Counted from the stretch's first letter, positions 26,617 through 35,744 are shown. The stretch: 64,000 bases of DNA from a bacterium (GCA_030432695.1 JAUILN010000019.1:141436-205435); one strand, 5' to 3'. Notes: generated by a model not told the origin, from the letters alone. Numbers and translations: made by a program.

Positions 26617-27606
26617 CTAAGCCCCGGAACGGAAGACCTTCGCCTTGTGATACTCCAGATACTTGGGATCCGGCGCGAGTTCCAGATCGCAGACCGCCAG
26701 CCGCTCATGCACGCGCTTGGGCCCGAAGAACGAGTCGACGACCTCGTCGGCCAACCGGATCTCCAGCTCCCTCGCCCGGTGGATGTTGTAGCCACCGTTC
26801 ACCGTGAGGAGCCCGCCATCGAAGGCGCGGTCGTGCGTCGGGCACGCTGCGACGCCGTTCTTCGGATCGAGGCGCTCATCGGGCTCGTCGCAGGCGGCCC
26901 ACGGCTTGATGTGTGATGCGATCAGCAAGCCACCCGCACCGAGCCCCTCGGGCGAAAAGCCGCAGAATCCACAGCGCTGTCCATAGGCCGAGAGCACCTG
27001 AATGGCGAAGCGGTGCTGGCCGAGCCGAGCCTTCTGGATCGCCAGGCGCTCGGTATCACGCTGCGTGAGCATGCCGCGGAGCTTGGCGATCTTCGGGTCG
27101 TGCGCGGCCTCTCGGACGACGATGCCCAGCTCGAGGTCTTGCAGCTCATCCTGTCCCAGCAACGGCGCACCTGACCTCAGCCCCACGAAGTCTGGCACTT
27201 CTGCCTCGTCGAGTTCAAGGTCGCGTGCGGCCTTCAAGATCACCTCGTAGAGCCCGATGAAGAGTGCAGGCTCATTGCTCAACCTCAGAAACAACTCTGG
27301 TTCGTTCCGGCCGCCATGCACGCGGTCGAACGAGAGGTTCAACATCTTGCTGGTCAAGGACCCCGGCGACCGCCTGAAGGTCGCCGCAAGCCGCCGCGCC
27401 GGTTCCGGAAGCAGGTGGATGTTGCGACCACCAAATCGCCGCGGGTCGAACACTCGGAACAGTCCGAAGCAGAGAATGACCTCCAGCGGCGCGAACCGCT
27501 CCTGCCGCCGACCGGGCCTGGGTGGCTCGCGACACAGGATTGCACGCCACTGTTCGAGAGCAGCGGCACCGTCAATTCTCAGGTAGTCGTCGAGCGTGAG
27601 AGACAC
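26617..27606 (-). CDS. HNH endonuclease, restriction-type architecture
   Basis: 329 residues, GTG start. The N-terminal 200 residues are unrecognised and probably DNA-recognising or regulatory. The C-terminal part has a Cys pair (QRCGFCGFSP) and then the HNH core LIASHIKPWAACDEPDERLD, PKNGVAACPTHDRAFDGG. The A-S-H-I-x-P-W segment, N and H residues match HNH_2-type nucleases often found as solitary restriction or phage-defence enzymes. No methyltransferase gene is adjacent. Its place between two accessory cassettes supports a defence-like role by inference only. Confidence 0.82.
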   Translation of the reverse strand: MSLTLDDYLRIDGAAALEQWRAILCREPPRPGRRQERFAPLEVILCFGLFRVFDPRRFGGRNIHLLPEPARRLAATFRRSPGSLTSKMLNLSFDRVHGGRNEPELFLRLSNEPALFIGLYEVILKAARDLELDEAEVPDFVGLRSGAPLLGQDELQDLELGIVVREAAHDPKIAKLRGMLTQRDTERLAIQKARLGQHRFAIQVLSAYGQRCGFCGFSPEGLGAGGLLIASHIKPWAACDEPDERLDPKNGVAACPTHDRAFDGGLLTVNGGYNIHRARELEIRLADEVVDSFFGPKRVHERLAVCDLELAPDPKYLEYHKAKVFRSGA

Positions 27607-27674
27607 GGCGGATTGAGCACCAGGCTAGCACTCGCAAGCCCACCCCGTACTCGCGACTGTGCCCACACGGCGAC

Positions 27675-28814
27675 TCACCCACCCAGCACCCGCAGCCCCG
27701 ACAGATCACCGAGCCGCGCCACGCGACTCCCCCTCGCCTCGATCCGCGCCCGGAAGGTCACCTTCGCGTGCTGCAGGTGAGCGCGCGCCGCGAGTTCGTA
27801 GTCCTCGGCAGGCAGGTCGGCCCGCGCGCGGAGATTGCCGTCTTCGGTGAGCAGGTCGAAGGTCACCTCGCCATGCAATCGGCCGTCGCTTCCGGGATCC
27901 CCATTGAGCGTGGTCACCAGGGCGGCACAGGTCTCCACGGTGTCCGGCTCGGGGCGCGGGCGAAGCTGGTCCCGAAGCGTGGCGATGGCCTGGAACTGCG
28001 ACGCGCGGATCCGCACCTGCACTTCCGCCTCGGGCATCGGCAGGCGCCGCGACCAGGAGCAACGCAGCGCGATCTCGCTCCGGCTGCCCTCCGGCCGCAT
28101 GCGAAGCAGGGCGTCGCAGAGGTTCGAGCTGACGATCGGCTGTGACTCGGCGGGCTCGAGGATCCGATCGAGCCGGTCGTCTTCGATCGCCTCCACCAAC
28201 TCGCGCGTGGCGTCCATCAACAGGCGCGTGGTGCGCCGGGTGAACGGTGGTTCGATCGGCTCCCCGGCGACCCCTTGAAGGCCATCGTCGTCGAGCGGGC
28301 AGAGCACCGAAGCGACGAAGCTACCTTGCTCCGTCTGGCCGAGTTCGCAGCGCGCCAGCAGCTCCTCGGCCTCGGCGCGACTCATCCGCGGATGGTGCCG
28401 CTGTGGCTGCAGCACGCTGCACGCCGCTGCGAGCAGCGCCCGCCGGGCACCCTCCAGGAGCTGGACTCCCGCACCGAGAGGGATCCGACCCGCATCGGTG
28501 TCCGGAGACCGGACCGAGAAGCGGAGGATGTCGGCGTCGAAGGTCTCGATCTCGGCAACCACCTGGTCGAGAGGCGCGCCGACCGTCTCCGCGAGCGTGC
28601 GGAGCAGGTCGTGCATCCGCGAGCCGTAGTCCGCGACGTCCTGATCGGAGGGCAGAAGGAGCTGCCGGTCCTGGAATCCCGGATGCTCGAAGATCCGCGC
28701 GCCCTGTCGCGTGCGGCGCGCGAGCGGCTGCCAGCCCCGCGACCGGGCGTAGGAGTTCACGCGCTCGGGAGCGAGCGCACCGAGTTCGACAGGCGACGGC
28801 TCACGGCGCTGCAT
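27675..28814 (-). CDS. unrecognised protein paired with DUF4365 nuclease-like gene
   Basis: 379 residues from the ATG at 28814, chosen because it lies just inside the end of the upstream gene (14-bp overlap). No signal peptide or known motif is visible. Segments include FEHPGFQDRQLLLPSDQDVA, LLRTLAETVGAPLDQVVAEI and a beta-rich C-terminal third with repeated charged strands (EVTFDLLTEDGNLRARADLP). Overlap with a DUF4365-type gene implies a two-gene functional unit. It could be the effector, sensor or DNA-binding partner; no function is claimed. Confidence 0.7.
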   Translation of the reverse strand: MQRREPSPVELGALAPERVNSYARSRGWQPLARRTRQGARIFEHPGFQDRQLLLPSDQDVADYGSRMHDLLRTLAETVGAPLDQVVAEIETFDADILRFSVRSPDTDAGRIPLGAGVQLLEGARRALLAAACSVLQPQRHHPRMSRAEAEELLARCELGQTEQGSFVASVLCPLDDDGLQGVAGEPIEPPFTRRTTRLLMDATRELVEAIEDDRLDRILEPAESQPIVSSNLCDALLRMRPEGSRSEIALRCSWSRRLPMPEAEVQVRIRASQFQAIATLRDQLRPRPEPDTVETCAALVTTLNGDPGSDGRLHGEVTFDLLTEDGNLRARADLPAEDYELAARAHLQHAKVTFRARIEARGSRVARLGDLSGLRVLGG

Positions 28815-29331
28815 GTTGGATCTCCTCGTCGTGTGAGATGCGGACTGCAAGCTCCCGAAGCCCCTCGGGACTGAACGGCTGGCTGTCGGGCAGGTGAACG
28901 ACAACGGTCTCCGCATTGGTCGTCGACGGTGCGCCGCGCAGACATGCCCACCACGCGCAGTTCCGCAGGATCAACTGCTCGGTGGTGTGTTCGAGCCAGT
29001 CGGCGGCCGCAACCGGCTGAAACAGGACGACCAGGATGTGCGTGGCCTGGAGAGTCGTCTGCCGGAGTCGCTCGTAGTCGAGAACCGGAAGGTCGAAGGA
29101 GCGCCGGCCATCGCGGAACCGGTCCGCTCGCGTCGTGGCCTTGAGTTGCACCTCGATCCGGAACTCGGTGAGTAACGAGTCGCTGGTGAGGCGTTCGACG
29201 ACGTGGATCGTCGCATCGCGGCCGGCCGAGTCCATCGGCCGGGCGTGCTGCTCGCACGCGAAGCCGGCCTTCGAAGCCACGGCATGGAGGTAGGCGAGAG
29301 ATAGTTCTTCCTGGATCGCGGTGGAGTGCAT
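28801..29331 (-). CDS. DUF4365-domain PD-(D/E)XK-like protein
   Basis: 176 residues. It starts QEELSLAYLHAVASKAGFAC, followed by SAGRDATIHVVERL and FRIEVQLKATT. The spacing of the Asp in GRDATI and the Q-L-K in VQLKAT is the DUF4365 variant of the restriction-endonuclease catalytic core. Then come FDLPVLDYERLRQ and THILVVLFQP, also typical of the family. These proteins are often found in mobile and defence regions. It overlaps the downstream unknown gene by 14 bp. DNA cleavage is inferred from fold similarity. Confidence 0.8.
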   Translation of the reverse strand: MHSTAIQEELSLAYLHAVASKAGFACEQHARPMDSAGRDATIHVVERLTSDSLLTEFRIEVQLKATTRADRFRDGRRSFDLPVLDYERLRQTTLQATHILVVLFQPVAAADWLEHTTEQLILRNCAWWACLRGAPSTTNAETVVVHLPDSQPFSPEGLRELAVRISHDEEIQHAAP

Positions 29332-29463
29332 CGGGCGCGCCTCACGAGCACGTCGATCGGCACACCTCGACGACGCTCAACGGCGACAGCCTGCGCGGAT
29401 GCGATGGGAGGATCAAGGTGGGTGCGAGAATCAGGCGGAGAACCACAGGTCGAGCCTCACCCC

Positions 29464-32202
29464 TCACCGCCCCACCAACAACCGCCCCAACGACTCCGCC
29501 AGCCGGTCGAGGGCCTCGCGCCCCGGCAACGTCACCGTCAACCGCGGGCGACCCTGCTCGTCCTCCTCCACGCAGCGGCCGAGTTGCTCGCGCAGGGCCG
29601 TGGTCATCGGATCGGACGACCCTGCAGCACCCTCGCGCCCCGCGGACGCCGGCAGCATCTCGCCGAGGAACTCGAACGCGGCGGCCAGCATCCGGCCGCC
29701 GGCCTCGGCGACCCGGGTGCGCTCCTGCTGCAGGCGCTGCTGGTCGGCGACGACGCGCTGCTCCTCGCTGGCGTCGACCGGGGCCTCGGGCTTGGTGCCG
29801 AGCAAGACCTCCAGCCGCTGCTTGAGTCCCTCCATCCCGGTCTGCAGCTCGACCTCGTCGATCGTGGAGTCCGGATCGAGCACCGCCTGGAACAGCTCGT
29901 GCTTCGCCGCGAGCGTGCCGAGCATGTTCTCCTCGATCGTGTCCGCACTCACCATCAGGTAGACCTGCACCTTGCGCTTCTGGCCCATGCGGTGCGCGCG
30001 GCCGATGCGCTGCTCGAGCAATGCCGGGTTCCACGGCAGATCGACGTTCACCACGGTATTGGCGGCCTGCAGGTTGAGGCCGGTGGCGCCGGCATTGGTG
30101 GTGAGGAAGACCACGCAGTCGTCGTCCTCCTGGAACCGACGCACCAGCTCCTTGCGCTTCTGCTGCGGGACCTTGCCCTCGAGGCGCACCGACGCGACGC
30201 CCGCGGCGGCGAGGCGCGGCCGCAGCACCGTCTCGATCTCGTCGAGCATCGTGGTCCACTCCGAGAACACGATGACCTTGCGGTCGCCCTCGGCGAGCAG
30301 CTCGTCGAACAGCTCCGCGAGGCGCTCCAACTTGGTCGAATACGCCGGCCGCTGCTTGTCGACCAGGTAGCTGCTGTCGGCCGCCATCCGACACAGGAGC
30401 AGCGCCTTCTGCAGGCGCAGGAGGTCGACCTCCGAGATCCAGTTCTTCTGAACGATGGACTGGACCACCCGCATTTGCGAATTGTGCAACGCGAGCTGCT
30501 CCTCGGTCGGCGTGACCCGCAAGACCTCGGTGGTCCGTTCCGGCAATTGCCGCACGACCTCGGCGCGCGTGCGTCGCAGCAGTACCGGAGCGAGCGTCTC
30601 GCGGAGCGAGTCGAGGTTGCGGAAGCCGGCCACCCGGCCGTCCTGGTTCACGATGCGGTGCTGGTGGAAGAACTTGAAGGCCGGACCGAGCCGCCGGTCG
30701 TCGATGAACTCGACGATCGAGAACAGCTCGTCGATGCGGTTCTCCAACGGCGTGCCGGTGAGCGCCAGCGCGAAGGGCGAACGCAATGCCTTCACCACCT
30801 GCGTGGTCTTGGCCTCCCAGTTCTTGATGCGCTGCGCCTCGTCGAGAACGATCAGGTCCCAGGGCACCGCCTCGATCGCCGCGAGGTCGCGCAGCACCTG
30901 CTCGTAGTTGCAGACGGTGAAGAACTGTGTGCCCGCATACTGCTCGACGCGCCGCGCCGACGCGCCGACCACCACCCGCGCACTGCGTTCCGAGAAGCGG
31001 CCGATCTCGCTGACCCACTGCGACTTCACCGAGGCCGGGCAGACCACCAACACGCGGCGTACATTGGCCTCGCGCGCCAACAGCTCCGCCGTGCCGATCG
31101 CCTGGATCGTCTTGCCGAGTCCCATGTCGTCGGCCAGGATCGCGCGGCCGGCACCCGCGGCGAAGGCGATGCCGTCGAGCTGGTAGGGCAAGAGCTCGAC
31201 CTTCAGCAGCTCCTTTCGCAATGCGTGCTTGCCGGGGTTCTGGCGGATCTCGGCGGCGTGCCGCGCCAGCCGGTCGCGCAGCATGACGTTCTCGATCAGC
31301 TCCTCGGCATCGGGATAGATCAGCACGTCGTGGCCGAGCGACTCGATCTGACGCACCGCCCGGAGCAGCCGCCGGATCGGCGTCGCCTCCACGGCGGTCT
31401 CCCCGAACACCTTGCCGAGGTCGGCCACCTCGCCCCGGCAATCGTCGGGCAGCAGCAGGCGCAGGCTCAACTCCTCGCCATAGCCGACGCCCAGCGACGC
31501 CTTGCGCCGCCGATAGGGCTGCGCCAGCCGCGACCCGCTGAACTTGCGCCGCACCTTGTCCTCGACGTGCAGGATGTGCTTGCAGGTGCCCAGCGTGTTC
31601 TTGCGGAAGTCCGGACAGGTGCAGAACGACGCGCCGCGCTCCAGTCCGCGCAGCTCGACGCGGTAGCTCCGCCCGCTCTCGCCGCTCGTCAACTGGTAGC
31701 TGGTCCACGGGTCCTTCGGATCCGCCGCCCGCACCCGCATCCGCTCGCTGCGCGCCCGCTCGGCGCGGAGTTCCAACGCGTCCGCGACCAGCTCGGCATC
31801 GCTCCGGAGCCCCTCGGGCGCGCGCTCCTCTGGCGGCGCCGCGAGCCCGAGCGCGACCTTCTCCTCCAACACCGTCTGCAGGGCCGCCGCGACGTGGACG
31901 CACGGCCGTGAGCACCGATCGCAGGTGCGCGCCAGCCTGCCTGGCGCATCGTCGGCGAGCCGCAGCGTGGCGGTGGCCCCGTCGACCCGGAGCCGCAACT
32001 TCCTGCCGTCGAAGCGCACCTGCTGGCCGAGGTCGATCTCGTAGCGCCGCGCCTCGGCGAGCAATTTCTTGCCGCCCGCGCCGAGCGCGCGTTCGGCGGC
32101 GCGCGGGCTCAGGTGGGAGAGCACGTCGCGCAGCGTCGGAGCCGCTCCCGACGAGTTGCCGCGCCTGCCGTCGAAGACCGTGGATCGCTTGGATACACCC
32201 AT
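29464..32202 (-). CDS. SWI2/SNF2 family helicase with SWIM zinc finger
   Basis: 912 residues from the ATG at 32202. An N-terminal SWIM-type zinc finger (FCTCPDFRKNTLGTCKHI, pattern C-x-C-x(n)-C-x-H) lies near 200. The Snf2 helicase core follows: motif I LADDMGLGKTIQAIG, motif II VLDEAQRIKN, motif III LTGTPLENRIDELFSI, then VIVFSEWTTMLDE, TTNAGATGLNLQAANTV and DLPWNPALLEQRIGRAHRMG (motifs IV-VI). A C-terminal coiled region ends the protein. It translocates on duplex DNA using ATP, in remodelling or repair; bacterial members are also common in defence loci. The start was chosen to leave the 95-bp repeat outside the gene. Confidence 0.93.
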   Translation of the reverse strand: MGVSKRSTVFDGRRGNSSGAAPTLRDVLSHLSPRAAERALGAGGKKLLAEARRYEIDLGQQVRFDGRKLRLRVDGATATLRLADDAPGRLARTCDRCSRPCVHVAAALQTVLEEKVALGLAAPPEERAPEGLRSDAELVADALELRAERARSERMRVRAADPKDPWTSYQLTSGESGRSYRVELRGLERGASFCTCPDFRKNTLGTCKHILHVEDKVRRKFSGSRLAQPYRRRKASLGVGYGEELSLRLLLPDDCRGEVADLGKVFGETAVEATPIRRLLRAVRQIESLGHDVLIYPDAEELIENVMLRDRLARHAAEIRQNPGKHALRKELLKVELLPYQLDGIAFAAGAGRAILADDMGLGKTIQAIGTAELLAREANVRRVLVVCPASVKSQWVSEIGRFSERSARVVVGASARRVEQYAGTQFFTVCNYEQVLRDLAAIEAVPWDLIVLDEAQRIKNWEAKTTQVVKALRSPFALALTGTPLENRIDELFSIVEFIDDRRLGPAFKFFHQHRIVNQDGRVAGFRNLDSLRETLAPVLLRRTRAEVVRQLPERTTEVLRVTPTEEQLALHNSQMRVVQSIVQKNWISEVDLLRLQKALLLCRMAADSSYLVDKQRPAYSTKLERLAELFDELLAEGDRKVIVFSEWTTMLDEIETVLRPRLAAAGVASVRLEGKVPQQKRKELVRRFQEDDDCVVFLTTNAGATGLNLQAANTVVNVDLPWNPALLEQRIGRAHRMGQKRKVQVYLMVSADTIEENMLGTLAAKHELFQAVLDPDSTIDEVELQTGMEGLKQRLEVLLGTKPEAPVDASEEQRVVADQQRLQQERTRVAEAGGRMLAAAFEFLGEMLPASAGREGAAGSSDPMTTALREQLGRCVEEDEQGRPRLTVTLPGREALDRLAESLGRLLVGR

Positions 32203-32206
32203 GGGT

Positions 32207-32301
32207 GGGGAGTGTCGGCGCGCGCACGCCAGGGAACAACGATCGCGGTGGGCCCGGTGAGCGGGCTCGTCCACCGCCCCGAAGTCGCGGTCCAGGCTCG
32301 G
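32207..32301. repeat. 95-bp direct repeat, copy 1
   Basis: 88 of 95 positions match 33726-33820 (offset 1519). The core 32228-32301 is 71/74 identical, including the run GAGCGGGCTCGTCCACCGCC. An imperfect fold GGTGG...CCACC enclosing CCCG/CGGG is possible in this copy. It lies in the 344-bp gap between the helicase start and the next secreted-protein gene. The rest of that gap (32302-32546) shows no feature beyond being the expected promoter region. Confidence 0.9.
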
Positions 32302-32546
32302 CTCCCGGACGATCCATCTCCCAGGGCCCCCGCCTCCGTGCCGGAAGCGCCATCTGCGCCCGGATGTCCGTCGCTCATTCTCGAGTCAGATCCTGCCGCC
32401 CTGATCTTGCGTCTCAGGACTGTTTCCGATGCCGGGCCCGGATCCCTCTTCATGTCCGGCGCGGCATCCGACGGCGCGGCAAGATTGGTGTGGCGGTCGC
32501 AACCCTGCGCCGACCTCAGCTTGCCCAGCTCTCGACGACCCAGCAC

Positions 32547-33632
32547 ATGAAACGCATTCACCTTTCGCTCGTGACCTTCCTCCTGCTGGTCGTGCCGACC
32601 GTCGGTCAGGTGGATGCCACGTTCGCCACCTTTGGCAGTGGCTGCCCCGGCAGCGGCACGGGCCTGGATGCGAACATCACCGTCCTACCGGCCAGCATGT
32701 CGAGTCGCTTCGGCAGCGGTAATGCGATCCCGTTCGGATGGATGCCGCATCGCTACCAACAGGTGCTCTCGGGCACCGACATGCCGTCGGCGTTCACCAT
32801 GGCCGGCCTCAGCCTGCGACAGCCCAACCGTGGACCGCTCTCGAATCGGTTCACGATCGACATGGAAATCCAGGTGGGCTACACGTCTCGCACGCCGGCG
32901 ACGATGAGCACGGTGTACGCGCAGAACTACGACTCGGGAACGCCGGTGGTCGTGCTGCCCCGAACGCAGATCGTGATCCCCGACATGGTGCCGACCGGCC
33001 CGTCCAGTCCAGCCGACTTCTTCTTCACGATCCGTTGGCCGACCACGTTCGATTGGGTGCCAGCGCCGGGTCGCCATCTGCTGGTCCAGGTGACGGTATT
33101 CGGTCACAGCTACGGCAGTGGGACGTCGGGCTACGCGTTCGACATGGGCTCGGATCCGACAATGGCGCGGCTCTACTCCACGTCGCTGAGCGCGACCTCC
33201 GGCACTCTGGAGCGGAACTTCGGGATCGTCATGGGCATCCGGGCGCTGTCGCACACCGTCACACCAGAGCTGTTCAGCACCAACACACCGATGGTCAATG
33301 ACCAGTTCCGGGTGCGCGTCCGACAGGCGAGGGCTTCGGCATCGGCATACATGGTGCTCGGCATCTCGGCGTCGCGCTGGAACGGATCTCCACTGCCGCA
33401 GAACCTCGGCTGGCTCGGTGCGCCCGCCTGTTCGTTGCTGACATCGCTGGACGACGTGCAAGGCCTGACGATCGACGCCTCGGGGAATGGCTCCCACGAA
33501 TACGACATCCCGAACTCGATCTACCTGTTGGGTGCGCGCATCTACAGCCAGGCGATCATCGTCGACCCCGTCGCGAACTCGCTCGGACTTGCGCTGACCA
33601 ACGGTGGTATCGGTGTGATCGGCAATCAGTGA
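32547..33632 (+). CDS. secreted protein with planctomycete-type C-terminal tail
   Basis: 361 residues. A signal peptide (MKRIHLSLVTFLLLVVPTVG) is followed by a long beta-rich domain that begins ATFATFGSGCPGSGTG and includes TIDMEIQVGYTSRTPATMST. The C-terminal module has Cys-containing LGAPACSLLTSLD, the strand ARIYSQAIIVDPVANSLGLA and the end NGGIGVIGNQ. This tail recurs in other exported proteins here and may be a sorting or folding domain. The gene is bracketed by the two copies of the 95-bp direct repeat. Function unknown; export well supported. Confidence 0.82.
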   Translation: MKRIHLSLVTFLLLVVPTVGQVDATFATFGSGCPGSGTGLDANITVLPASMSSRFGSGNAIPFGWMPHRYQQVLSGTDMPSAFTMAGLSLRQPNRGPLSNRFTIDMEIQVGYTSRTPATMSTVYAQNYDSGTPVVVLPRTQIVIPDMVPTGPSSPADFFFTIRWPTTFDWVPAPGRHLLVQVTVFGHSYGSGTSGYAFDMGSDPTMARLYSTSLSATSGTLERNFGIVMGIRALSHTVTPELFSTNTPMVNDQFRVRVRQARASASAYMVLGISASRWNGSPLPQNLGWLGAPACSLLTSLDDVQGLTIDASGNGSHEYDIPNSIYLLGARIYSQAIIVDPVANSLGLALTNGGIGVIGNQ

Positions 33633-33725
33633 TCACTCGACGGGGCGCTCGGAGATATCCGACAAGCTCCCCCGGCTCATGCGGTGAGAGAGCGCACCGC
33701 GAACCCCGGCGGGCACCGGAACGCC

Positions 33726-33820
33726 GGGGAGTCTTGCCGCGCGAACGCCAGGGAACCACGATCGCGGTGCGACCGGTGAGCGGGCTCGTCCACCGCCCCG
33801 AAGTCGCGGTCCAGGCTCGG
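33726..33820. repeat. 95-bp direct repeat, copy 2
   Basis: Direct repeat of 32207-32301. It ends 18 bp before the truncated DUF4143 frame. The 33633-33725 stretch before it holds nothing recognisable. Confidence 0.9.
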
Positions 33821-33837
33821 GACTCTCCTCCCGGACG

Positions 33838-34428
33838 GTGCACCTGGGACTGCGTGAGAAATCAACTTCGGACTGCGTGAAACCGCAATCCTGGCTGCGG
33901 GGAAAGATCACCCGACCGACCGCGCAGCAATACGACGCACTGCTGCACGACCTGATGCTGGTCGAACAGCTCCCGGCCTGGAGTTCGAATCGGATCAACC
34001 GGCTCACGCGCAAGGCGAAGCGTCATGTGATCGAACCGGCGTTCCTCGCCAGCCGCACGGGTCTCGACGTTGCCGGTGCCCTACGCGACGGCGAGATCAT
34101 GGGCCGCCTGCTCGAGTCGTTCGTGCTGGCCCAACTCCGCGCGGAGCTGGTCGCCACGCGGCACCGATTCCGACTCCATCACCTCAACAGCGAGAGTGGC
34201 CGCCACGAGATCGACCTCTTCGCCGAGGTCGACGGCCGCCAGCTCATCGCGCTCGAGGTGAAGGCCGCGGCGGCGCCCAAGAAGGAGCCCGCGAAGCACC
34301 TGGTATGGCTGCGTGACCAGCTCCCCGACCGGTTCCTGGTCGGCGTGGTGCTGCACACCGGCCCGCGGACCTTCGTGATGGACGACAAGATCCTGGCGGT
34401 GCCGATCGCGGCGCTGTGGGGGGAGTGA
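33838..34428 (+). pseudogene. 5'-truncated DUF4143-type ATPase gene
   Basis: An open frame of 196 residues corresponds to only the C-terminal half of a DUF4143 ATPase. It has the typical LPAWSSNRINRLTRKAKRHV segment followed by the nuclease-like SGRHEIDLFAEVDG and IALEVKAAA (D...E-x-K). The entire P-loop domain is missing. The first residues (MHLGLREKSTSDCV) look unrelated, and the frame begins 18 bp after the 95-bp repeat. The simplest reading is a gene broken by a rearrangement at or near the repeat. Expression as a small nuclease-like protein cannot be excluded. Confidence 0.7.
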
Positions 34429-34431
34429 GCG

Positions 34432-34449
34432 CGGTGCCTGTCCGCACCG
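34432..34449 (+). terminator. hairpin after truncated DUF4143 gene
   Basis: CGGTGC (34432-34437) and GCACCG (34444-34449) form a perfect 6-bp stem with a 6-nt loop, immediately downstream of the stop at 34426-34428. There is no T tract. Confidence 0.4.
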
Positions 34450-34532
34450 GTGCCAGGCTCCAAGGCGGACTCGAGGGGATTCCAACGACCGCTCCTTGAC
34501 GCGATTCGAACCAGCTCGGAACCTCGCCCGTG

Positions 34533-35363
34533 ATGAAGCGGACGATCCTCTGCGCAGCGCTCACGTTCCTCTGCCTCGGCGGCAGCCTCGCCGCTCAGCC
34601 GATCCCGCTCTCCCTCGACACGCAGACCGGCGCCTCCCAGTTCGTGCCGCTCGGTGCCGGCTGCTGGCGCGTGCAGGTCACCGGCGGCGCGTGGAACGCG
34701 TGGGGCGTCACGACCGGCTGCGGTTCGAACGGCGACGGCTGCAGCCGGGGCTGGGGCACGTGGTTCGACTTCAGCTCGACGGACCTCCCATCGACGACTG
34801 CGACGTCCGGCCGGTGGAGCACTCCTTCGCAGGCCCTGGCGAACGCTCCAGACACCTTCCTCGGACTCCCGAGCGCGCAGGTCGTGCGGTTCTGGATCCG
34901 CGACCCCGTCTACAGCGACAACATCGGCGGACCGCTGAGCCTGCTGCTGACGCGCATCGAGCCGTTCCAGGTCTCGGACTCCATCGGACCCCCCAGCGGC
35001 TGTCGTGGCACGCTCGACGTCGACGTGACGCCGGCCAACCCCTCCGCAGACTGCCGAAGCTGGGACCTCCGCTTCGACGTGGCCGGCGCGGCACCCGGTT
35101 CGACAGCCTGGTTCCTCGGCTCGCTGGCCGAGAGCACGACGAGCCTGCCATTCCTGCCCTGCAGTCCATTGCTCCACATCGACCGCTCGACGCTGTTCGT
35201 GCTGGGCGCGGTCGGTCCGATCCAAGCCACCGGATCCGGTAGCTGGACGCTGCCCGCGCTCACGCCACCCGAAGACGTGACCTTCTTCGCGCAGGCACTG
35301 GCGCTCGGCAGCACGGGCGCCGACGCCTCAGCGAGCCTGCGGATCGTCTACCGACGGCCGTGA
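34533..35363 (+). CDS. secreted protein of unknown function
   Basis: 276 residues from the ATG at 34533 (a GTG precedes it). The signal peptide MKRTILCAALTFLCLGGSLA ends at AAQ. The mature part starts with a lectin-like beta segment (GAGCWRVQVTGGAWNAWG) rich in Cys, Gly and Trp. It ends in a beta module (GTLDVDVTPANPSADCRSWD to SLRIVYRRP) resembling the C-terminal modules of other exported proteins here, including FFAQALALG near the end. No catalytic motif is seen. Confidence 0.78.
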   Translation: MKRTILCAALTFLCLGGSLAAQPIPLSLDTQTGASQFVPLGAGCWRVQVTGGAWNAWGVTTGCGSNGDGCSRGWGTWFDFSSTDLPSTTATSGRWSTPSQALANAPDTFLGLPSAQVVRFWIRDPVYSDNIGGPLSLLLTRIEPFQVSDSIGPPSGCRGTLDVDVTPANPSADCRSWDLRFDVAGAAPGSTAWFLGSLAESTTSLPFLPCSPLLHIDRSTLFVLGAVGPIQATGSGSWTLPALTPPEDVTFFAQALALGSTGADASASLRIVYRRP

Positions 35364-35482
35364 CTGCCACGCCCATCCGGTTTCCGGCCTCCTGCCGCAA
35401 CCGAAGGGGCATGACTCGCTGCGCTCACCATCCCCCGAGGCAGTCGGCCGCGCTGACCGCGCCATTTGGATCGACTCCTCCC

Positions 35483-35511
35483 GAGAATCAGCGCTGGGCG
35501 CGCAGATTCTC
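35483..35511. repeat. nested stem-loop
   Basis: GAGAATC (35483-35489) pairs with GATTCTC (35505-35511), enclosing GCGC-TGG-GCGC. It is 120 bp after a stop codon in a 381-bp non-coding gap. The 18-mer TCAGCGCTGGGCGCGCAG inside it (35488-35505) recurs exactly at 42161-42178. Confidence 0.55.
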
Positions 35512-35541
35512 CGGGCGAGCGATCCGCGGAGACCTCCCCGG

Positions 35542-35725
35542 CTAGGAGCGCGGGTCACGGGAGACCATTCCGCCCAGCACGCGCCCTCGCACCCCGGACA
35601 TCGCCGCACAGTGCTCCTCGGAGCGCAGGCTCGCCGAATCCACCGATTCGGCTGCGTTTCGCGGCTTCGTCCGAGGCACGAGTTCACGCACTGGATCGGA
35701 ACGTGTCCCGTGACCCGCGCTCCTA
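35542..35725. mobile_element. 184-bp element with 21-bp perfect terminal inverted repeats
   Basis: CTAGGAGCGCGGGTCACGGGA (35542-35562; read as 20 + 1 bases) is the exact reverse complement of 35705-35725. The 142 bp between contain no gene and a small internal hairpin (CGAATC-CACC-GATTCG, about 35636-35651). Size, perfect arms and lack of coding content resemble a miniature inverted-repeat element. No clear target duplication was found, so it could be a large regulatory hairpin instead. With the nested stem-loop just upstream it accounts for most of the 35364-35744 gap. Confidence 0.5.
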
Positions 35726-35744
35726 GGTGAACCGGACCACTACC

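Noticed and set aside
29326..31911. 861-codon plus-strand open frame opposite the SWI/SNF helicase
   Set aside because: It is a mirror frame of a well-supported gene in very GC-rich DNA; its translation is low-complexity Arg/Leu/His-rich with no domain.
31908..32546. Long N-terminal extension of the secreted protein at 32547
   Set aside because: It would be antisense to the helicase and lacks a signal peptide; the ATG at 32547 starts a textbook signal sequence.
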